Below, piece by piece: positions 1 to 7,592 of a DNA stretch of 20,190 bases. The notes beneath the pieces are model-generated. The model worked only from the letters and a program-made list of their open reading frames with translations, made no database searches and was not told the origin of the DNA. Source of the DNA: Bacillota bacterium. Lineage in GTDB: Bacteria > Bacillota > Dethiobacteria > Dethiobacterales > Dethiobacteraceae. Made by a program: the position numbers and the translations under genes. Positions within the stretch are counted from its first letter, which is position 1, and each line of letters opens with the position of its first letter. Location: contig DUUE01000291.1 of the NCBI GenBank assembly GCA_012841735.1, positions 1 to 20,190 of the forward strand. Reading direction: 5' to 3'.

Positions 1-8
1 ACAATAGT

Positions 9-58
9 AAAAAGGCCGCACAATTGGTCTATATCATACAATTGTGCGGCCTTTTTTT
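9..58. terminator. Strong Rho-independent hairpin terminator, probably bidirectional
   Basis: A perfect 13-bp G+C-containing stem (GGCCGCACAATTG at 14-26 pairing with 39-51) is extended by A/T pairs on both sides and closed over a 12-nt loop. A run of seven T follows on the plus strand and a run of five A precedes it, so it could stop transcription from either side. It probably ends a plus-strand gene that lies outside the window to the left, and could also stop minus-strand transcription coming from the right. Confidence 0.9.
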
Positions 59-101
59 GTTCTTTGGAAAGCTGCCGCTGCCCGGCAAACTTTATCATTT
101 C

Positions 102-275
102 TCAAAGAAATTCAGGCGTACCATGTCCCTTCTGAGATCTTGTCATCAACTGCGGAAAGATTTTTTCGCCGTAATATTTGTCAAGGGTGCTGGACATATA
201 TAAAAAGTATTTGTATCTGGTGTTGTAGAACCCGGGAAGTATTTCCCTACAGTTAATTGATACCAAATACCAATT
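102..275 (-). pseudogene. Possible decayed or very short coding remnant
   Basis: The minus strand is open for 57 codons between in-frame TGA codons at 278-276 and 104-102, and the translation looks protein-like (for example FYNTRYKYF, then STLDKYYGEKIFPQLMTR). Reading past the TGA at 104-102 gives another protein-like run (EMIKFAGQRQLSKEQKKA) in the same frame, before it enters the hairpin at 9-58. An ATG at 197-195 could start a 31-residue peptide, but no good ribosome binding site precedes it. I do not recognise the family. A remnant of a larger gene interrupted by stops is one reading; chance is another. The rest of 61-370 shows nothing else I can support. Confidence 0.25.
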
Positions 276-370
276 TCACATGTCAAGGTCAAATCAGGAC
301 AAAATCAGTATTTTTTCATTTTTTTTTGCTCTTATATGTCGTCTTTGATCTCTTAAGGTGCTGTAAATTG

Positions 371-1729
371 TTAATGAGCGGCAAAACGAGAGACTATCTT
401 TTGGTAATTGGTTAACTTCTCTTTTATAATAGGCTCCAGCTTGGGATCAATGTTTGGGTGTCTTTCTTTGTATTCATCCCACGAAGGAAAGTATTTGGAT
501 TTAATCTCCCTTACCTTGACAGTGGGACGGTTTACTGTCCTTTCAACTGCAATGTGCTCTCCGGCATTGTCATATGTGGCGTTTTCACTTACATACTGTA
601 AGACAGCCCGGTAATTCTCAGGATTGATACTGTCAAGGGAAATGAGTGCCTTATCCAGCTTAAAGAAATATCTGCCGCCGGGAGCCAGGATATCAAGCAG
701 TTCTTTTGCTTTGTCTATACATTGCTGCTTGCTGCCGTTTTTCAGCAGCCCTATCGGGTAAAAACCGCTCAAAATATGTTTTTTGCCAAGTTTGTCCTTA
801 ACCAACTGCGGGTCGCCATATTCAAAACTGATTCTGGTGCCTGGCGGCAAGTCTTGCAGATAATCCAAATAGCGCATCCAGTTGTTTTGACAGGTAATAG
901 CTGCAGGCTGGCCGGCATCAGCAAGACCCCAGAGTAATTTGGAAAAAGTAGGCCAGTAAAATTTCTCAAATTCTTTGTCGCCCATGTAGGTAGCCATATG
1001 TAACGGAATGTGCGTGGAACCATACTTTGAAGGCTTGTCGGGAATACCTGCCTTCAGCTGTACGGCTAAAACAGATTCACAGGCTTCAAGTACTTTTTCA
1101 GGGTACCTTTTCATGTCCGTGAGGGCACCGGTGAAACCTCTGAGCCAGTCTGCGATATAATCAAAAGGAGCAAAAATGAGCGGCCCGGTAGATTCCTGTG
1201 GCGGAACATAGTAGCCGTATTTCTCAACTAACTTTTTGTTAATGGCATTTACGGCAGTATTATATTCGTTAACACTCAGCAAGGCTTGTGCCATGATAAA
1301 AGAGCGTGAAATAGGGTCGGTATCCAGCTCTGTGTAAACGCGGGGTTGTATTTTTTCGTAGTAAAAATCAATAGGATTTTCAATAAGTTCGTCATACTCG
1401 CCCGGATCCATCGGTACTATTTCAGGGTGCTGCAAAAATCCATTTGATCCCATCACATAACTTCTTGAACCCAGAATCTGCAGGTATGCAGGCGACCTGA
1501 AAAAGCCTATAGGATATTGATCGGAGGGAAACATTTGGCATACCTTTTCAAAAGCAACTTCCATTCCCTCCAGGGTCCATTGTGTCTCAGCCAAAGGGAG
1601 TCCTGCATACTGAATGGCGAACTCAAGGGTAGTACTCCCCATTACAGGCACTCTTGCAGGAATAATTCCGTCATAAATATCCTCAAACAATTTAGTCCGT
1701 TCTTGCTTGCGTTTTTCGGCATCCTTCAT
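371..1729 (-). CDS. Uroporphyrinogen decarboxylase (URO-D) superfamily protein
   Basis: The 452-residue product resembles the URO-D / cobamide-dependent methyltransferase superfamily (MtaA, CmuA and related proteins), which shares a TIM-barrel fold. It is longer than true HemE (about 340-360 residues), so haem synthesis is unlikely. Family-like features are the N-terminal IPARVPVMG segment, the SGFYPIGLLKNGSKQQCIDKA region and the C-terminal LAPGGRYFF. The zinc-ligand HxC motif of MtaA-type enzymes is not intact: the comparable place appears to read ITCQNN. The start is placed at the ATG at 1729-1727 because GGAGGG lies 11 nt upstream (1741-1746); the longer frame would need a GTG at 1774 with no Shine-Dalgarno sequence. 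It stands alone on this strand, with a terminator between it and the small gene upstream. Methyl transfer to or from a corrinoid protein is a guess; no corrinoid protein gene is nearby. Confidence 0.75.
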   Translation of the reverse strand: MKDAEKRKQERTKLFEDIYDGIIPARVPVMGSTTLEFAIQYAGLPLAETQWTLEGMEVAFEKVCQMFPSDQYPIGFFRSPAYLQILGSRSYVMGSNGFLQHPEIVPMDPGEYDELIENPIDFYYEKIQPRVYTELDTDPISRSFIMAQALLSVNEYNTAVNAINKKLVEKYGYYVPPQESTGPLIFAPFDYIADWLRGFTGALTDMKRYPEKVLEACESVLAVQLKAGIPDKPSKYGSTHIPLHMATYMGDKEFEKFYWPTFSKLLWGLADAGQPAAITCQNNWMRYLDYLQDLPPGTRISFEYGDPQLVKDKLGKKHILSGFYPIGLLKNGSKQQCIDKAKELLDILAPGGRYFFKLDKALISLDSINPENYRAVLQYVSENATYDNAGEHIAVERTVNRPTVKVREIKSKYFPSWDEYKERHPNIDPKLEPIIKEKLTNYQKIVSRFAAH

Positions 1730-1740
1730 AATTATCAGGT

Positions 1741-1746
1741 CCCTCC
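1741..1746 (-). promoter_or_regulatory. Ribosome binding site that fixes the URO-D-like start
   Basis: GGAGGG on the minus strand lies 11 nt before the ATG at 1729. It lies inside the reading frame that would start at the upstream GTG (1774), which argues for the shorter protein. Confidence 0.7.
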
Positions 1747-1913
1747 GTTTTAAGTTGTTAATTATTTGTTTCACATGCCGGCATCAATCTTTGTTTCATA
1801 TGTAATTATTTCTCTGAGATTGACGGTTGACCTGCTAACAGGGACATAGTAATTTCAAATGCCTCCCATTTTTGCACTATAAGAAGCCGGCCGCCGGGGG
1901 GATATGATGCGGG

Positions 1914-1951
1914 CAAACAAAAACAGGGCACAAAGGCCCTGTTTTTGTTTG
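1914..1951 (-). terminator. Rho-independent terminator of the 52-residue small gene
   Basis: A perfect 16-bp inverted repeat (CAAACAAAAACAGGGC at 1914-1929 against 1936-1951) encloses a 6-nt loop. The outer A/T-rich part of the stem supplies a T-rich 3' arm on either strand. It begins 6 nt after the stop codon of the small minus-strand gene ending at 1957, and separates it from the URO-D-like gene. Confidence 0.85.
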
Positions 1952-1956
1952 AGGCA

Positions 1957-2115
1957 TTAATTATAAGCCCGTAATCCCCAAAGGAGTGAACGCCACTCAA
2001 CAACTGAATCTTTTGCCGGGTACTCTTGCCTGTAGGCAATCTCATGCTGCATGTCGGTGCTTTTATTATATGCCGCTAATTTTCTAATGCCAGAAACTAT
2101 TTGTTTTAGGCTCAT
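1957..2115 (-). CDS. 52-residue small protein of unknown function
   Basis: The product starts MSLKQIVSGIRKLAAYNKST and ends WRSLLWGLRAYN. It is basic near the N terminus, has no transmembrane segment and no cysteine, and could form an amphipathic helix at residues 1-15. I do not recognise the family. Support for a real gene is structural: AGGAGGG (2122-2128) stands 6 nt before the ATG, a perfect TATAAT box lies 40 nt upstream, and a 16-bp terminator hairpin follows the stop within 6 nt. The open frame extends upstream to a further ATG at 2250, but that form would place the promoter and RBS inside the coding sequence. It is a monocistronic small gene with complete signals, so I consider it expressed. 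Confidence 0.7.
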   Translation of the reverse strand: MSLKQIVSGIRKLAAYNKSTDMQHEIAYRQEYPAKDSVVEWRSLLWGLRAYN

Positions 2116-2154
2116 TATAATCCCTCCTAGCAGGTATATCCTTGTATATACATA

Positions 2155-2184
2155 ATTATACCGCAAAAAAGAAAAATTTGTATA
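2155..2184 (-). promoter_or_regulatory. Sigma-A-type promoter for the 52-residue gene
   Basis: On the minus strand, TATAAT (2160-2155) is preceded after 18 nt by TATACA (2184-2179), a four-of-six match to the -35 consensus. The start point would fall near 2148, about 33 nt before the ATG, leaving room for the RBS. Confidence 0.55.
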
Positions 2185-2563
2185 TTTTATTTCACAATGT
2201 TTGCGGCAATGTGATTGTAAATAACTCAGAGCATAACTTGGCAATATCATTCATTTATCTCATAAATATTTGTGGCATTATACAAAGCCAATGGCTTTTG
2301 CCTGGGATTTTACAGCTTTGATAAGGTGCGCAGAGCGTTTTAATCATGTAATTGACGTCCAATTAGCTTGAGAAGAGGAAATGGCGGTTGGGCAAAATTA
2401 TTAAGGCGGCAAGTTATTAAAGATGTTATAATTTTGTTAAATATAATAAAATGACTTTGAGTGCAAAACCTGATTTGCGCACATACGAAGAGTGTCCGGT
2501 CATCTTGTGCCAATTTGCATACATTAGTAACAGGTTGAACGGAAAAGGGGGAAGGCAAATTAA
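2185..2563. other. A+T-rich intergenic region between divergent small genes
   Basis: The stretch lies between the promoter of the minus-strand small gene and the start of the plus-strand membrane protein. It holds two TATAAT-like boxes on the plus strand (2427-2432 and 2442-2447), either of which could be the -10 of the membrane protein gene, but neither has a convincing -35 at the right distance. A small hairpin (CAAAGCC / GGCTTTTG near 2283-2300) is also present. I see no coding sequence here. Confidence 0.4.
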
Positions 2564-3094
2564 GTGGGTGCTTTCAGGAGTTTTTACTGGGGGTTTTTGT
2601 TGACGATGTTGGATTTTAGGATCAGTGGTTTTGACATTTTACCGGATATCCTCGGCTTTATCTTTTTCGCCATAGGAATTAAGGCTCTGCTGGCAGAGAG
2701 TGAACATTTTCAGCAGGCCGGCAAGTTTAATCTTGCCATGATTTTTCTTTCTTTTTTTTCTCTCTATGAACCGCCGTCAGGACCGGAATCTGCTTTTAAT
2801 ATTTTCGGCTTCCTGGTTGCTATTGTTACAATTATTGTAACTTGGCATCTCGTTTATCACCTCTTTATGGGAATCAGTGAGCTGGCATCAAGTGCGGGGC
2901 GCTCAGATTTACAGGCAGAAGCAGTGAGACGCTGGGAGCAATACCGGCATCTGATGATTGCTACTATTGTTACTTTCTTCTTAATCATTATCCCGCCATT
3001 GGCAGTGATTGTGATGTTTGGCTTAATAATTGCCAGTATTGTTTTGTGTATAGGCATATTAGGTTTCCTCAAAAAATGCGAAGCATTTCTTTAG
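2564..3094 (+). CDS. Multipass membrane protein of unknown function
   Basis: The 176-residue product is strongly hydrophobic, with about five likely membrane segments (roughly residues 6-18, 26-43, 55-68, 78-103 and a long one or pair at 130-168). A polar stretch at about 105-128 (SSAGRSDLQAEAVRRWEQYR) would form a loop. The segment RISGFDILPDILGF resembles a recurrent motif of small uncharacterised Bacillota membrane proteins, but I cannot give a family name with certainty. The start is a GTG at 2564, supported by the purine-rich AGGGGGAAGG about 9 nt upstream. A hairpin terminator follows the stop, so the gene appears to be its own unit. Its function cannot be inferred from its neighbours. 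Confidence 0.75.
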   Translation: MGAFRSFYWGFLLTMLDFRISGFDILPDILGFIFFAIGIKALLAESEHFQQAGKFNLAMIFLSFFSLYEPPSGPESAFNIFGFLVAIVTIIVTWHLVYHLFMGISELASSAGRSDLQAEAVRRWEQYRHLMIATIVTFFLIIIPPLAVIVMFGLIIASIVLCIGILGFLKKCEAFL

Positions 3095-3107
3095 TGTTAT
3101 ACGGCAG

Positions 3108-3136
3108 GCGGCCATGCAATACGTGGCTGCTTTTTT
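3108..3136 (+). terminator. Rho-independent terminator after the membrane protein gene
   Basis: A 9-bp stem with two G-U pairs (GCGGCCATG at 3108-3116 against CGTGGCTGC at 3122-3130) closes a 5-nt loop and is followed directly by six T. It lies 14 nt after the stop codon. Confidence 0.75.
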
Positions 3137-3226
3137 ATTCTGTAGAAAAGTGAATGAGTAATGTGGTTTGCCGGTTTGGCGGCGGTATGGCAAAAATTAC
3201 AGTAACCCCCGTTTATAAAAATGGTT

Positions 3227-3232
3227 TATAAT
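3227..3232 (+). promoter_or_regulatory. Possible -10 box for the MBL / DUF3006 unit
   Basis: A perfect TATAAT lies about 67 nt before the start of the metallo-beta-lactamase-fold gene and after the previous terminator. No good -35 hexamer stands 16-19 nt upstream, so this is a weak call. Confidence 0.3.
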
Positions 3233-3298
3233 GGTGACTATGGTGCTCTACATACAGCAAGAGCCAAAGCATTGACTTTTTAGGGGGAATAGCAGTAT

Positions 3299-4771
3299 AT
3301 GGGGGTTTTCATCGGGCTACTTGGTTTTCTTGGGTTGATAGCAGGCTTATTGTCGCTGGTGATCAGTATCATTAAGAGGGCTCCGAAGAAAAACGCACTG
3401 CTTGTCATCGGAATCGCTTTCCTGCTGTTTGTCACCGGCCTGGCAACCACCCCGCCGCCGGATGATAATCAGCATGCTGAGCCGCCTGCTGCAGGCCGGG
3501 TTGATGACAATGAGTCAGCCCCGGATAAGGATGCAACCGGCGGGGCGGACACGGAAGAACCGTCGCCGCAGCCGGGGCAGCATGAGACAGGCTCAGAGCA
3601 GGAAACGGACCCGGCCACGGCAAATCCTGACGGCAAAACGACAGTCCATTTTATTGATGTCGGACAGGGAGACAGTATCCTTATTCAGACACCGGGCAAG
3701 AATATTCTGGTGGATGCCGGTGAGCGCGGGGAAACGGTTGTTAATTATCTTAAGAATAAAAAAGTAACTTCCCTGGATCTTGTTGTCGGCACTCACCCGC
3801 ATGCCGATCATATCGGCGGTCTGATTAATGTTCTGCAGGCCATACCGGTCACAGAAGTTATTGATCCGGGGGTAATTCACACAACAAAAACTTATGAAGA
3901 TTATCTTACCCTGATAGACGAGAAGGATATTAAATTTACCGAAGGAAGAGCCGGATTAAAGCGTGACCTCGGGGACGGTGCAATGTTGGAAATTCTGCAT
4001 CCCTCTGCGCCGGCGGGAGATAATTTGAATGATGCTTCTGTTGTCATTAAACTGACGTTTGGCGATGTCAGCTTTCTGCTGACCGGTGATGCGGAGCAGA
4101 CAAGCCTTAAACAAATACTGGACCGCAACTATGAGCTTAATAGTACAATCCTGAAGGTCAGTCACCACGGCAGCAGAACGGGCACCTCTTCCGCTTTTCT
4201 TGCGGCCGTGTCTCCGGAGGCTGCCGTTATCATGGCGGGAAAAGGCAATACTTACGGGCATCCCCATGATGAAGTTCTTGCCCTGCTGGCTAAGGCAAAG
4301 GTAAACATTCACCGGACAGACCTGCATGGGACAATTGTTGTCACCACAGACGGCCGGACTTATGATATTAATATTAAGGCTCCTTACCAGTACAACCCGC
4401 CTAAAGTTCCTGAACCGGACCCGTCACCTGCGTCCCACCCTGCTCCCGAACAATCTCAGGCGCCCGCTCCGCAGCCAAATCCGGCACCTGTTTTGGAGAA
4501 GAAGCTGGCCGTAGTCAGCTATACCGAAACAGTTTCGGCGGGAGAGGCGGCAAGCATTACAATTCAGGGAAAACCGCATACGCAATATTCCATTACGGTA
4601 AGATACAAGTCCGGACCCAGCAAAGCGGCCGGTTTGGAAGCCAAAACGGCCGGCGCCGACGGCAGGGTTAGCTGGTCCTGGAAAGTGGGCAGCAGGACAA
4701 CGCCGGGATCATACCCCATCAGTATCAGTGGAGACGGGGAAAGCATCAGTGTCAGTTTTACAGTAAAATAG
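3299..4771 (+). CDS. Membrane-anchored ComEC-like metallo-beta-lactamase-fold hydrolase
   Basis: The 490-residue product carries two N-terminal membrane segments (about 1-25 and 33-50) and a low-complexity acidic/proline linker (51-110). The metallo-beta-lactamase domain of the ComEC/Rec2 C-terminal type follows (about 113-360). Metal-binding motifs are visible: THPHADH at 165-171, GDAE at 263-266 and SHHGS at 288-292. A second proline-rich linker (366-399) leads to a beta-rich, Ig-like C-terminal domain (about 402-490). It lacks the large ComEC competence channel, so DNA uptake by itself is unlikely. ComEC-type MBL domains are associated with nuclease or phosphodiesterase activity; here the domain would face outside the membrane. 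The ATG at 3299 has AGGGGG 11 nt upstream. The DUF3006 gene follows 33 nt downstream with no terminator between, so both are probably cotranscribed. Confidence 0.85.
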   Translation: MGVFIGLLGFLGLIAGLLSLVISIIKRAPKKNALLVIGIAFLLFVTGLATTPPPDDNQHAEPPAAGRVDDNESAPDKDATGGADTEEPSPQPGQHETGSEQETDPATANPDGKTTVHFIDVGQGDSILIQTPGKNILVDAGERGETVVNYLKNKKVTSLDLVVGTHPHADHIGGLINVLQAIPVTEVIDPGVIHTTKTYEDYLTLIDEKDIKFTEGRAGLKRDLGDGAMLEILHPSAPAGDNLNDASVVIKLTFGDVSFLLTGDAEQTSLKQILDRNYELNSTILKVSHHGSRTGTSSAFLAAVSPEAAVIMAGKGNTYGHPHDEVLALLAKAKVNIHRTDLHGTIVVTTDGRTYDINIKAPYQYNPPKVPEPDPSPASHPAPEQSQAPAPQPNPAPVLEKKLAVVSYTETVSAGEAASITIQGKPHTQYSITVRYKSGPSKAAGLEAKTAGADGRVSWSWKVGSRTTPGSYPISISGDGESISVSFTVK

Positions 4772-4804
4772 GTTTGGTAAGGATTTAATCAGCGGAGGGA
4801 TAAA

Positions 4805-5020
4805 ATGAAAGCAGTTATTGACCGTTTTGAGGGTGAATATGCCGTAGTGCTTTTCGGAGAAGAAGAAATTAAAGCAGATATACCAAAAAAACTGCTTCCT
4901 CCCGGTGCCAGGGAAGGAAGCCGGTTAAATGTTATTTTTGAACTGGATGAGGACGGCACAAAAAAACAGGAGGAAAAGATCAAAAACCTGCTTGAGAAGT
5001 TGAAAAATAAAAATCAATAG
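4805..5020 (+). CDS. DUF3006 family protein
   Basis: The 71-residue product starts MKAVIDRFEGEYAVVLF, which is the characteristic opening of DUF3006 proteins (small beta-rich proteins of Bacillota and archaea). It ends in a charged, lysine/glutamate-rich tail (KKQEEKIKNLLEKLKNK) that could form a helix. There is no signal peptide or membrane segment. GGAGGG stands about 6 nt before the ATG. It follows the MBL-fold gene directly and a strong terminator follows it. DUF3006 genes are often found beside secreted ComEC-like MBL genes, and this pair fits that pattern. The molecular function is not known to me. Confidence 0.85.
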   Translation: MKAVIDRFEGEYAVVLFGEEEIKADIPKKLLPPGAREGSRLNVIFELDEDGTKKQEEKIKNLLEKLKNKNQ

Positions 5021-5029
5021 TAGCGACAC

Positions 5030-5061
5030 AACGGCACAGGCCACCGGGCCTGTGCCGTTTT
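5030..5061 (+). terminator. Rho-independent terminator after the DUF3006 gene
   Basis: A perfect 12-bp stem (ACGGCACAGGCC at 5031-5042 against 5047-5058) with a 4-nt loop is followed by TTTT. It starts 10 nt after the stop codon. The opposite orientation has only a poor T tract, so it may serve the convergent GRE gene (ending at 5129) weakly. Confidence 0.85.
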
Positions 5062-5128
5062 ATAGTGATTGGCTGCCAGGCGGCTCCGCCAGGCGAAGGG
5101 TAATTCGCAGCTTTTGTAAAAGTAAATT

Positions 5129-7576
5129 TTATAAATTGAATTCGCTGCGGTAAATAACGTCATCCTGAATAGGTTCTGAAAGTTGCACAAAGTAGGCGGA
5201 AAAACCGCCGACGCGGACAATCAGATCCCTGTATTGTTCCGGATGCCTTTTTGCCTCCTTTAGCTCTTCGGTATCCAGAATATTGTACTGTATATGAGAA
5301 CCGCCGTTGCTGAGAAAAGCGTTTGTGTAGGCTATCAGTTTATCAATGCTTTCCTCGCTTTTCAGGATATTCGAGGAAAACTTCTGGTTTAAAACAGAAA
5401 CATAGGATTCTTCATTGAAATTGACATTGCAGGCGGAACGCAGAACTGCAGTGGGTCCATTCTTATCCATGCCACGCATGGGGGAAAGGGAGCCGTCGTT
5501 GAGCGGTTCATATGCTTTGCGTCCGTTTGGCAGGGCGCCCACGCCAAGGCCGCCGAAATAATGCCATGCCAGTCCTTCACGGGCAACCATAAAACGCCTG
5601 AACGGGGAATTGTCGTAAGCACGTATAATGTGTGCGGAGTCCCTGCTGACGCGCTTTGCCATTTCATCGGCTTCGGTAATGTCATTGCCATACTTGGGCT
5701 GTGCCAGGCAAAGCTGGCGAACCTCTTCCCCCTGTGTGCCCGCAAAATTGCTGTCCAGTACCTGCAGCAGTTCATCCATGGTCATGATATTTTGCTCGTA
5801 AACGATTTTTTTAATGGCTGTCAGGGAATCTGCAACATCAATGATTGCCCGGTCAGAAATGCCGAACATCGAGTAATCCGGATGGGCAAACAGCAGGTCC
5901 TGCCCCAGGTCCATACTTGCCTCTATTCCCAGGATGGAAAGGAGCGGCAGGCGCAGGTAGTTGGGCTGGACTTCCCTGGCTACGCCACCGAGCCAGAGGA
6001 CTTTGTGGCAAATGTGCTGGTGCTGCTTTAAAAATGCCTCGTACAACTCGTCAAAGCTTCTGAAATTTCTGGGATCCCCGGTTTTTAGCCCGACTTGTTT
6101 TCCGTTTACATCTATCCCGTTATGCAAGGTAAGATGCAGGATCCCGGCGAGATTGATGGCGGCAATTCCTTCCGCCCCGTAATGCTCCGCCCGGGTGGGA
6201 AGGCAGGGGTATACGCAGCCAAGCCCGCACCACTCAACCGCCTCCTCGAAGGGGATGCCGTCCCTAACAAAGCTGGAGATGACAGCTTCATCGTTTTCAA
6301 AAAGAGGTATGCCACCCCTTGTGGCCATATTGGTGAGAATGGCTTTTTTCATTAGCCATTTGGGTGTTTTTTTGTTCCAGCGCACGGTTACTGTAGGGGA
6401 TGACAATTTAAGCAGGGAGATAAGGTGCAGGATCAGGTAACTTAATTCATTGGCCGTATCCTCTATGTTCTTGTTCAGACCGCCAACCACAATGTTGTTA
6501 ATGCCAAAATTAATCTGGTGTGACTCTTTTTGCGATGAAGAAGAAACAAATGTCTGTGTACCCCAGCGGCCAATCAGGTCCGCAAGCTGAGATGCCAGCT
6601 TCTCCAAAGGAACACCGTTTCTGAGGTCGTTAATGAAATACGAGTATAGATATTGGTCGGCACGGCCCCAGTGGCAGTAGTTTTGAATCGGGTTTTCCAG
6701 CAGCTTTGCCAAATTGCAGAATGTCATGGATTGAAGCGCTTCATGGAAGTTTCTTGCCGGATACTCCGGCACGTACTCGCAGACCCCGGCAATTTTCAGC
6801 AGCCGTTCTTTCACAGCACTGTCCGTTTCTTTTGCTGCCATTTCCCTTGCCAGCGCGGCGTATCTGCGGGCATGATTAATAACAGCTTCCAGAACAATGA
6901 TGGCAGATTTCCAAAAATATACTTTGTTAATATCAGTTTGCCCGCCGGCAATAAACTGATCAATTTTCTGCCGGCATTCTTCAATGTAGCCCCGGAGGCC
7001 CACAGCCAGAATTTTTCTCCAGCTGAGCACAGAGGTGGACTGGGCAGTAATGGCAGAGTCCAGGCTCGGATCCTTGAGTTTTGCATTTTCTAAATCCCTG
7101 GCCCAGCCGCCGACAAGCTCATGCCATGCTTTGTAGGTCATTTCCGGTGCAGTGTGTCCGCGGAAAGTTTTAACGCTTTCCCTGAGAATCTCAAGCCCTT
7201 CCCGGTCAATTTTGATGCTTGCATTCAATGTAGCCTCTATTTCTTCGCTGCCTGCCAATATGCCTGGTATATAGTCTCCGCAAACATCAATGGCCGTGGG
7301 ACAGCCAATGACACCCGGCGTCGGGCGGCCGACAATCTCGTCAAAAGGATGGATTTTTATTTCTATGTTGTCGAGAATGCATTGCAGAAGTTTGGCGCGG
7401 CGGATCTGCAGGTCTTCACCTTCGGTTTCGTGCCACGACTTCACAGTCCACATATCCCTCTCTGCATATATTCGCCAGGGTGCCGCTTTCATTGCTTTAA
7501 GCCAGGCTTTATTCAGCTCACTTAACTCCAAGTTATCTATTTTCCCCAACAAAGCAAAATCAACCGCTCCAGGCAT
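5129..7576 (-). CDS. Glycyl radical enzyme (pyruvate formate-lyase family), substrate unassigned
   Basis: The 815-residue product has the two signatures of glycyl radical enzymes. The C-terminal radical loop RVGGFSAYF places the radical glycine at about Gly791. The thiyl loop WCGLGCVYPCLP (about 449-460) places the likely catalytic cysteine at Cys454. The GALPNGRKAYEPLNDG and GPTAVLRS segments (about 680-713) are also typical. Length and domain order (large PFL-like domain, then glycine radical domain) match the HPAD/GDH/CutC/BSS-size group. Unlike many dehydratases, C-N/C-S lyases and decarboxylases, which have Cys-Val-Glu-Pro, position +2 is Tyr456, and extra cysteines flank the loop (Cys450, Cys458). 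AGGAGGT lies 6 nt before the ATG. It follows its activase by 16 nt, so the two form an operon. No small subunit (as in HPAD or BSS) or microcompartment gene is present. An arylacetate decarboxylase-like or X-succinate synthase-like reaction is possible but not shown. Confidence 0.93.
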   Translation of the reverse strand: MPGAVDFALLGKIDNLELSELNKAWLKAMKAAPWRIYAERDMWTVKSWHETEGEDLQIRRAKLLQCILDNIEIKIHPFDEIVGRPTPGVIGCPTAIDVCGDYIPGILAGSEEIEATLNASIKIDREGLEILRESVKTFRGHTAPEMTYKAWHELVGGWARDLENAKLKDPSLDSAITAQSTSVLSWRKILAVGLRGYIEECRQKIDQFIAGGQTDINKVYFWKSAIIVLEAVINHARRYAALAREMAAKETDSAVKERLLKIAGVCEYVPEYPARNFHEALQSMTFCNLAKLLENPIQNYCHWGRADQYLYSYFINDLRNGVPLEKLASQLADLIGRWGTQTFVSSSSQKESHQINFGINNIVVGGLNKNIEDTANELSYLILHLISLLKLSSPTVTVRWNKKTPKWLMKKAILTNMATRGGIPLFENDEAVISSFVRDGIPFEEAVEWCGLGCVYPCLPTRAEHYGAEGIAAINLAGILHLTLHNGIDVNGKQVGLKTGDPRNFRSFDELYEAFLKQHQHICHKVLWLGGVAREVQPNYLRLPLLSILGIEASMDLGQDLLFAHPDYSMFGISDRAIIDVADSLTAIKKIVYEQNIMTMDELLQVLDSNFAGTQGEEVRQLCLAQPKYGNDITEADEMAKRVSRDSAHIIRAYDNSPFRRFMVAREGLAWHYFGGLGVGALPNGRKAYEPLNDGSLSPMRGMDKNGPTAVLRSACNVNFNEESYVSVLNQKFSSNILKSEESIDKLIAYTNAFLSNGGSHIQYNILDTEELKEAKRHPEQYRDLIVRVGGFSAYFVQLSEPIQDDVIYRSEFNL

Positions 7577-7592
7577 AATCTACCTCCTTTTA

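Noticed and set aside
44..256. 70-codon plus-strand open frame at the left edge
   Set aside because: It starts inside the terminator hairpin, has no ribosome binding site, and its composition is less protein-like than the opposite strand.
1774..1774. Upstream GTG start for the URO-D-like gene
   Set aside because: No Shine-Dalgarno sequence precedes it, and the true RBS (1741-1746) lies inside the extra N-terminal codons.
5075..5095. Direct repeat GCCAGGCG (5075-5082 and 5088-5095) near the GRE stop codon
   Set aside because: It is only 8 bases long, with no T tract to make it a terminator for the minus-strand gene and no further copies noticed.
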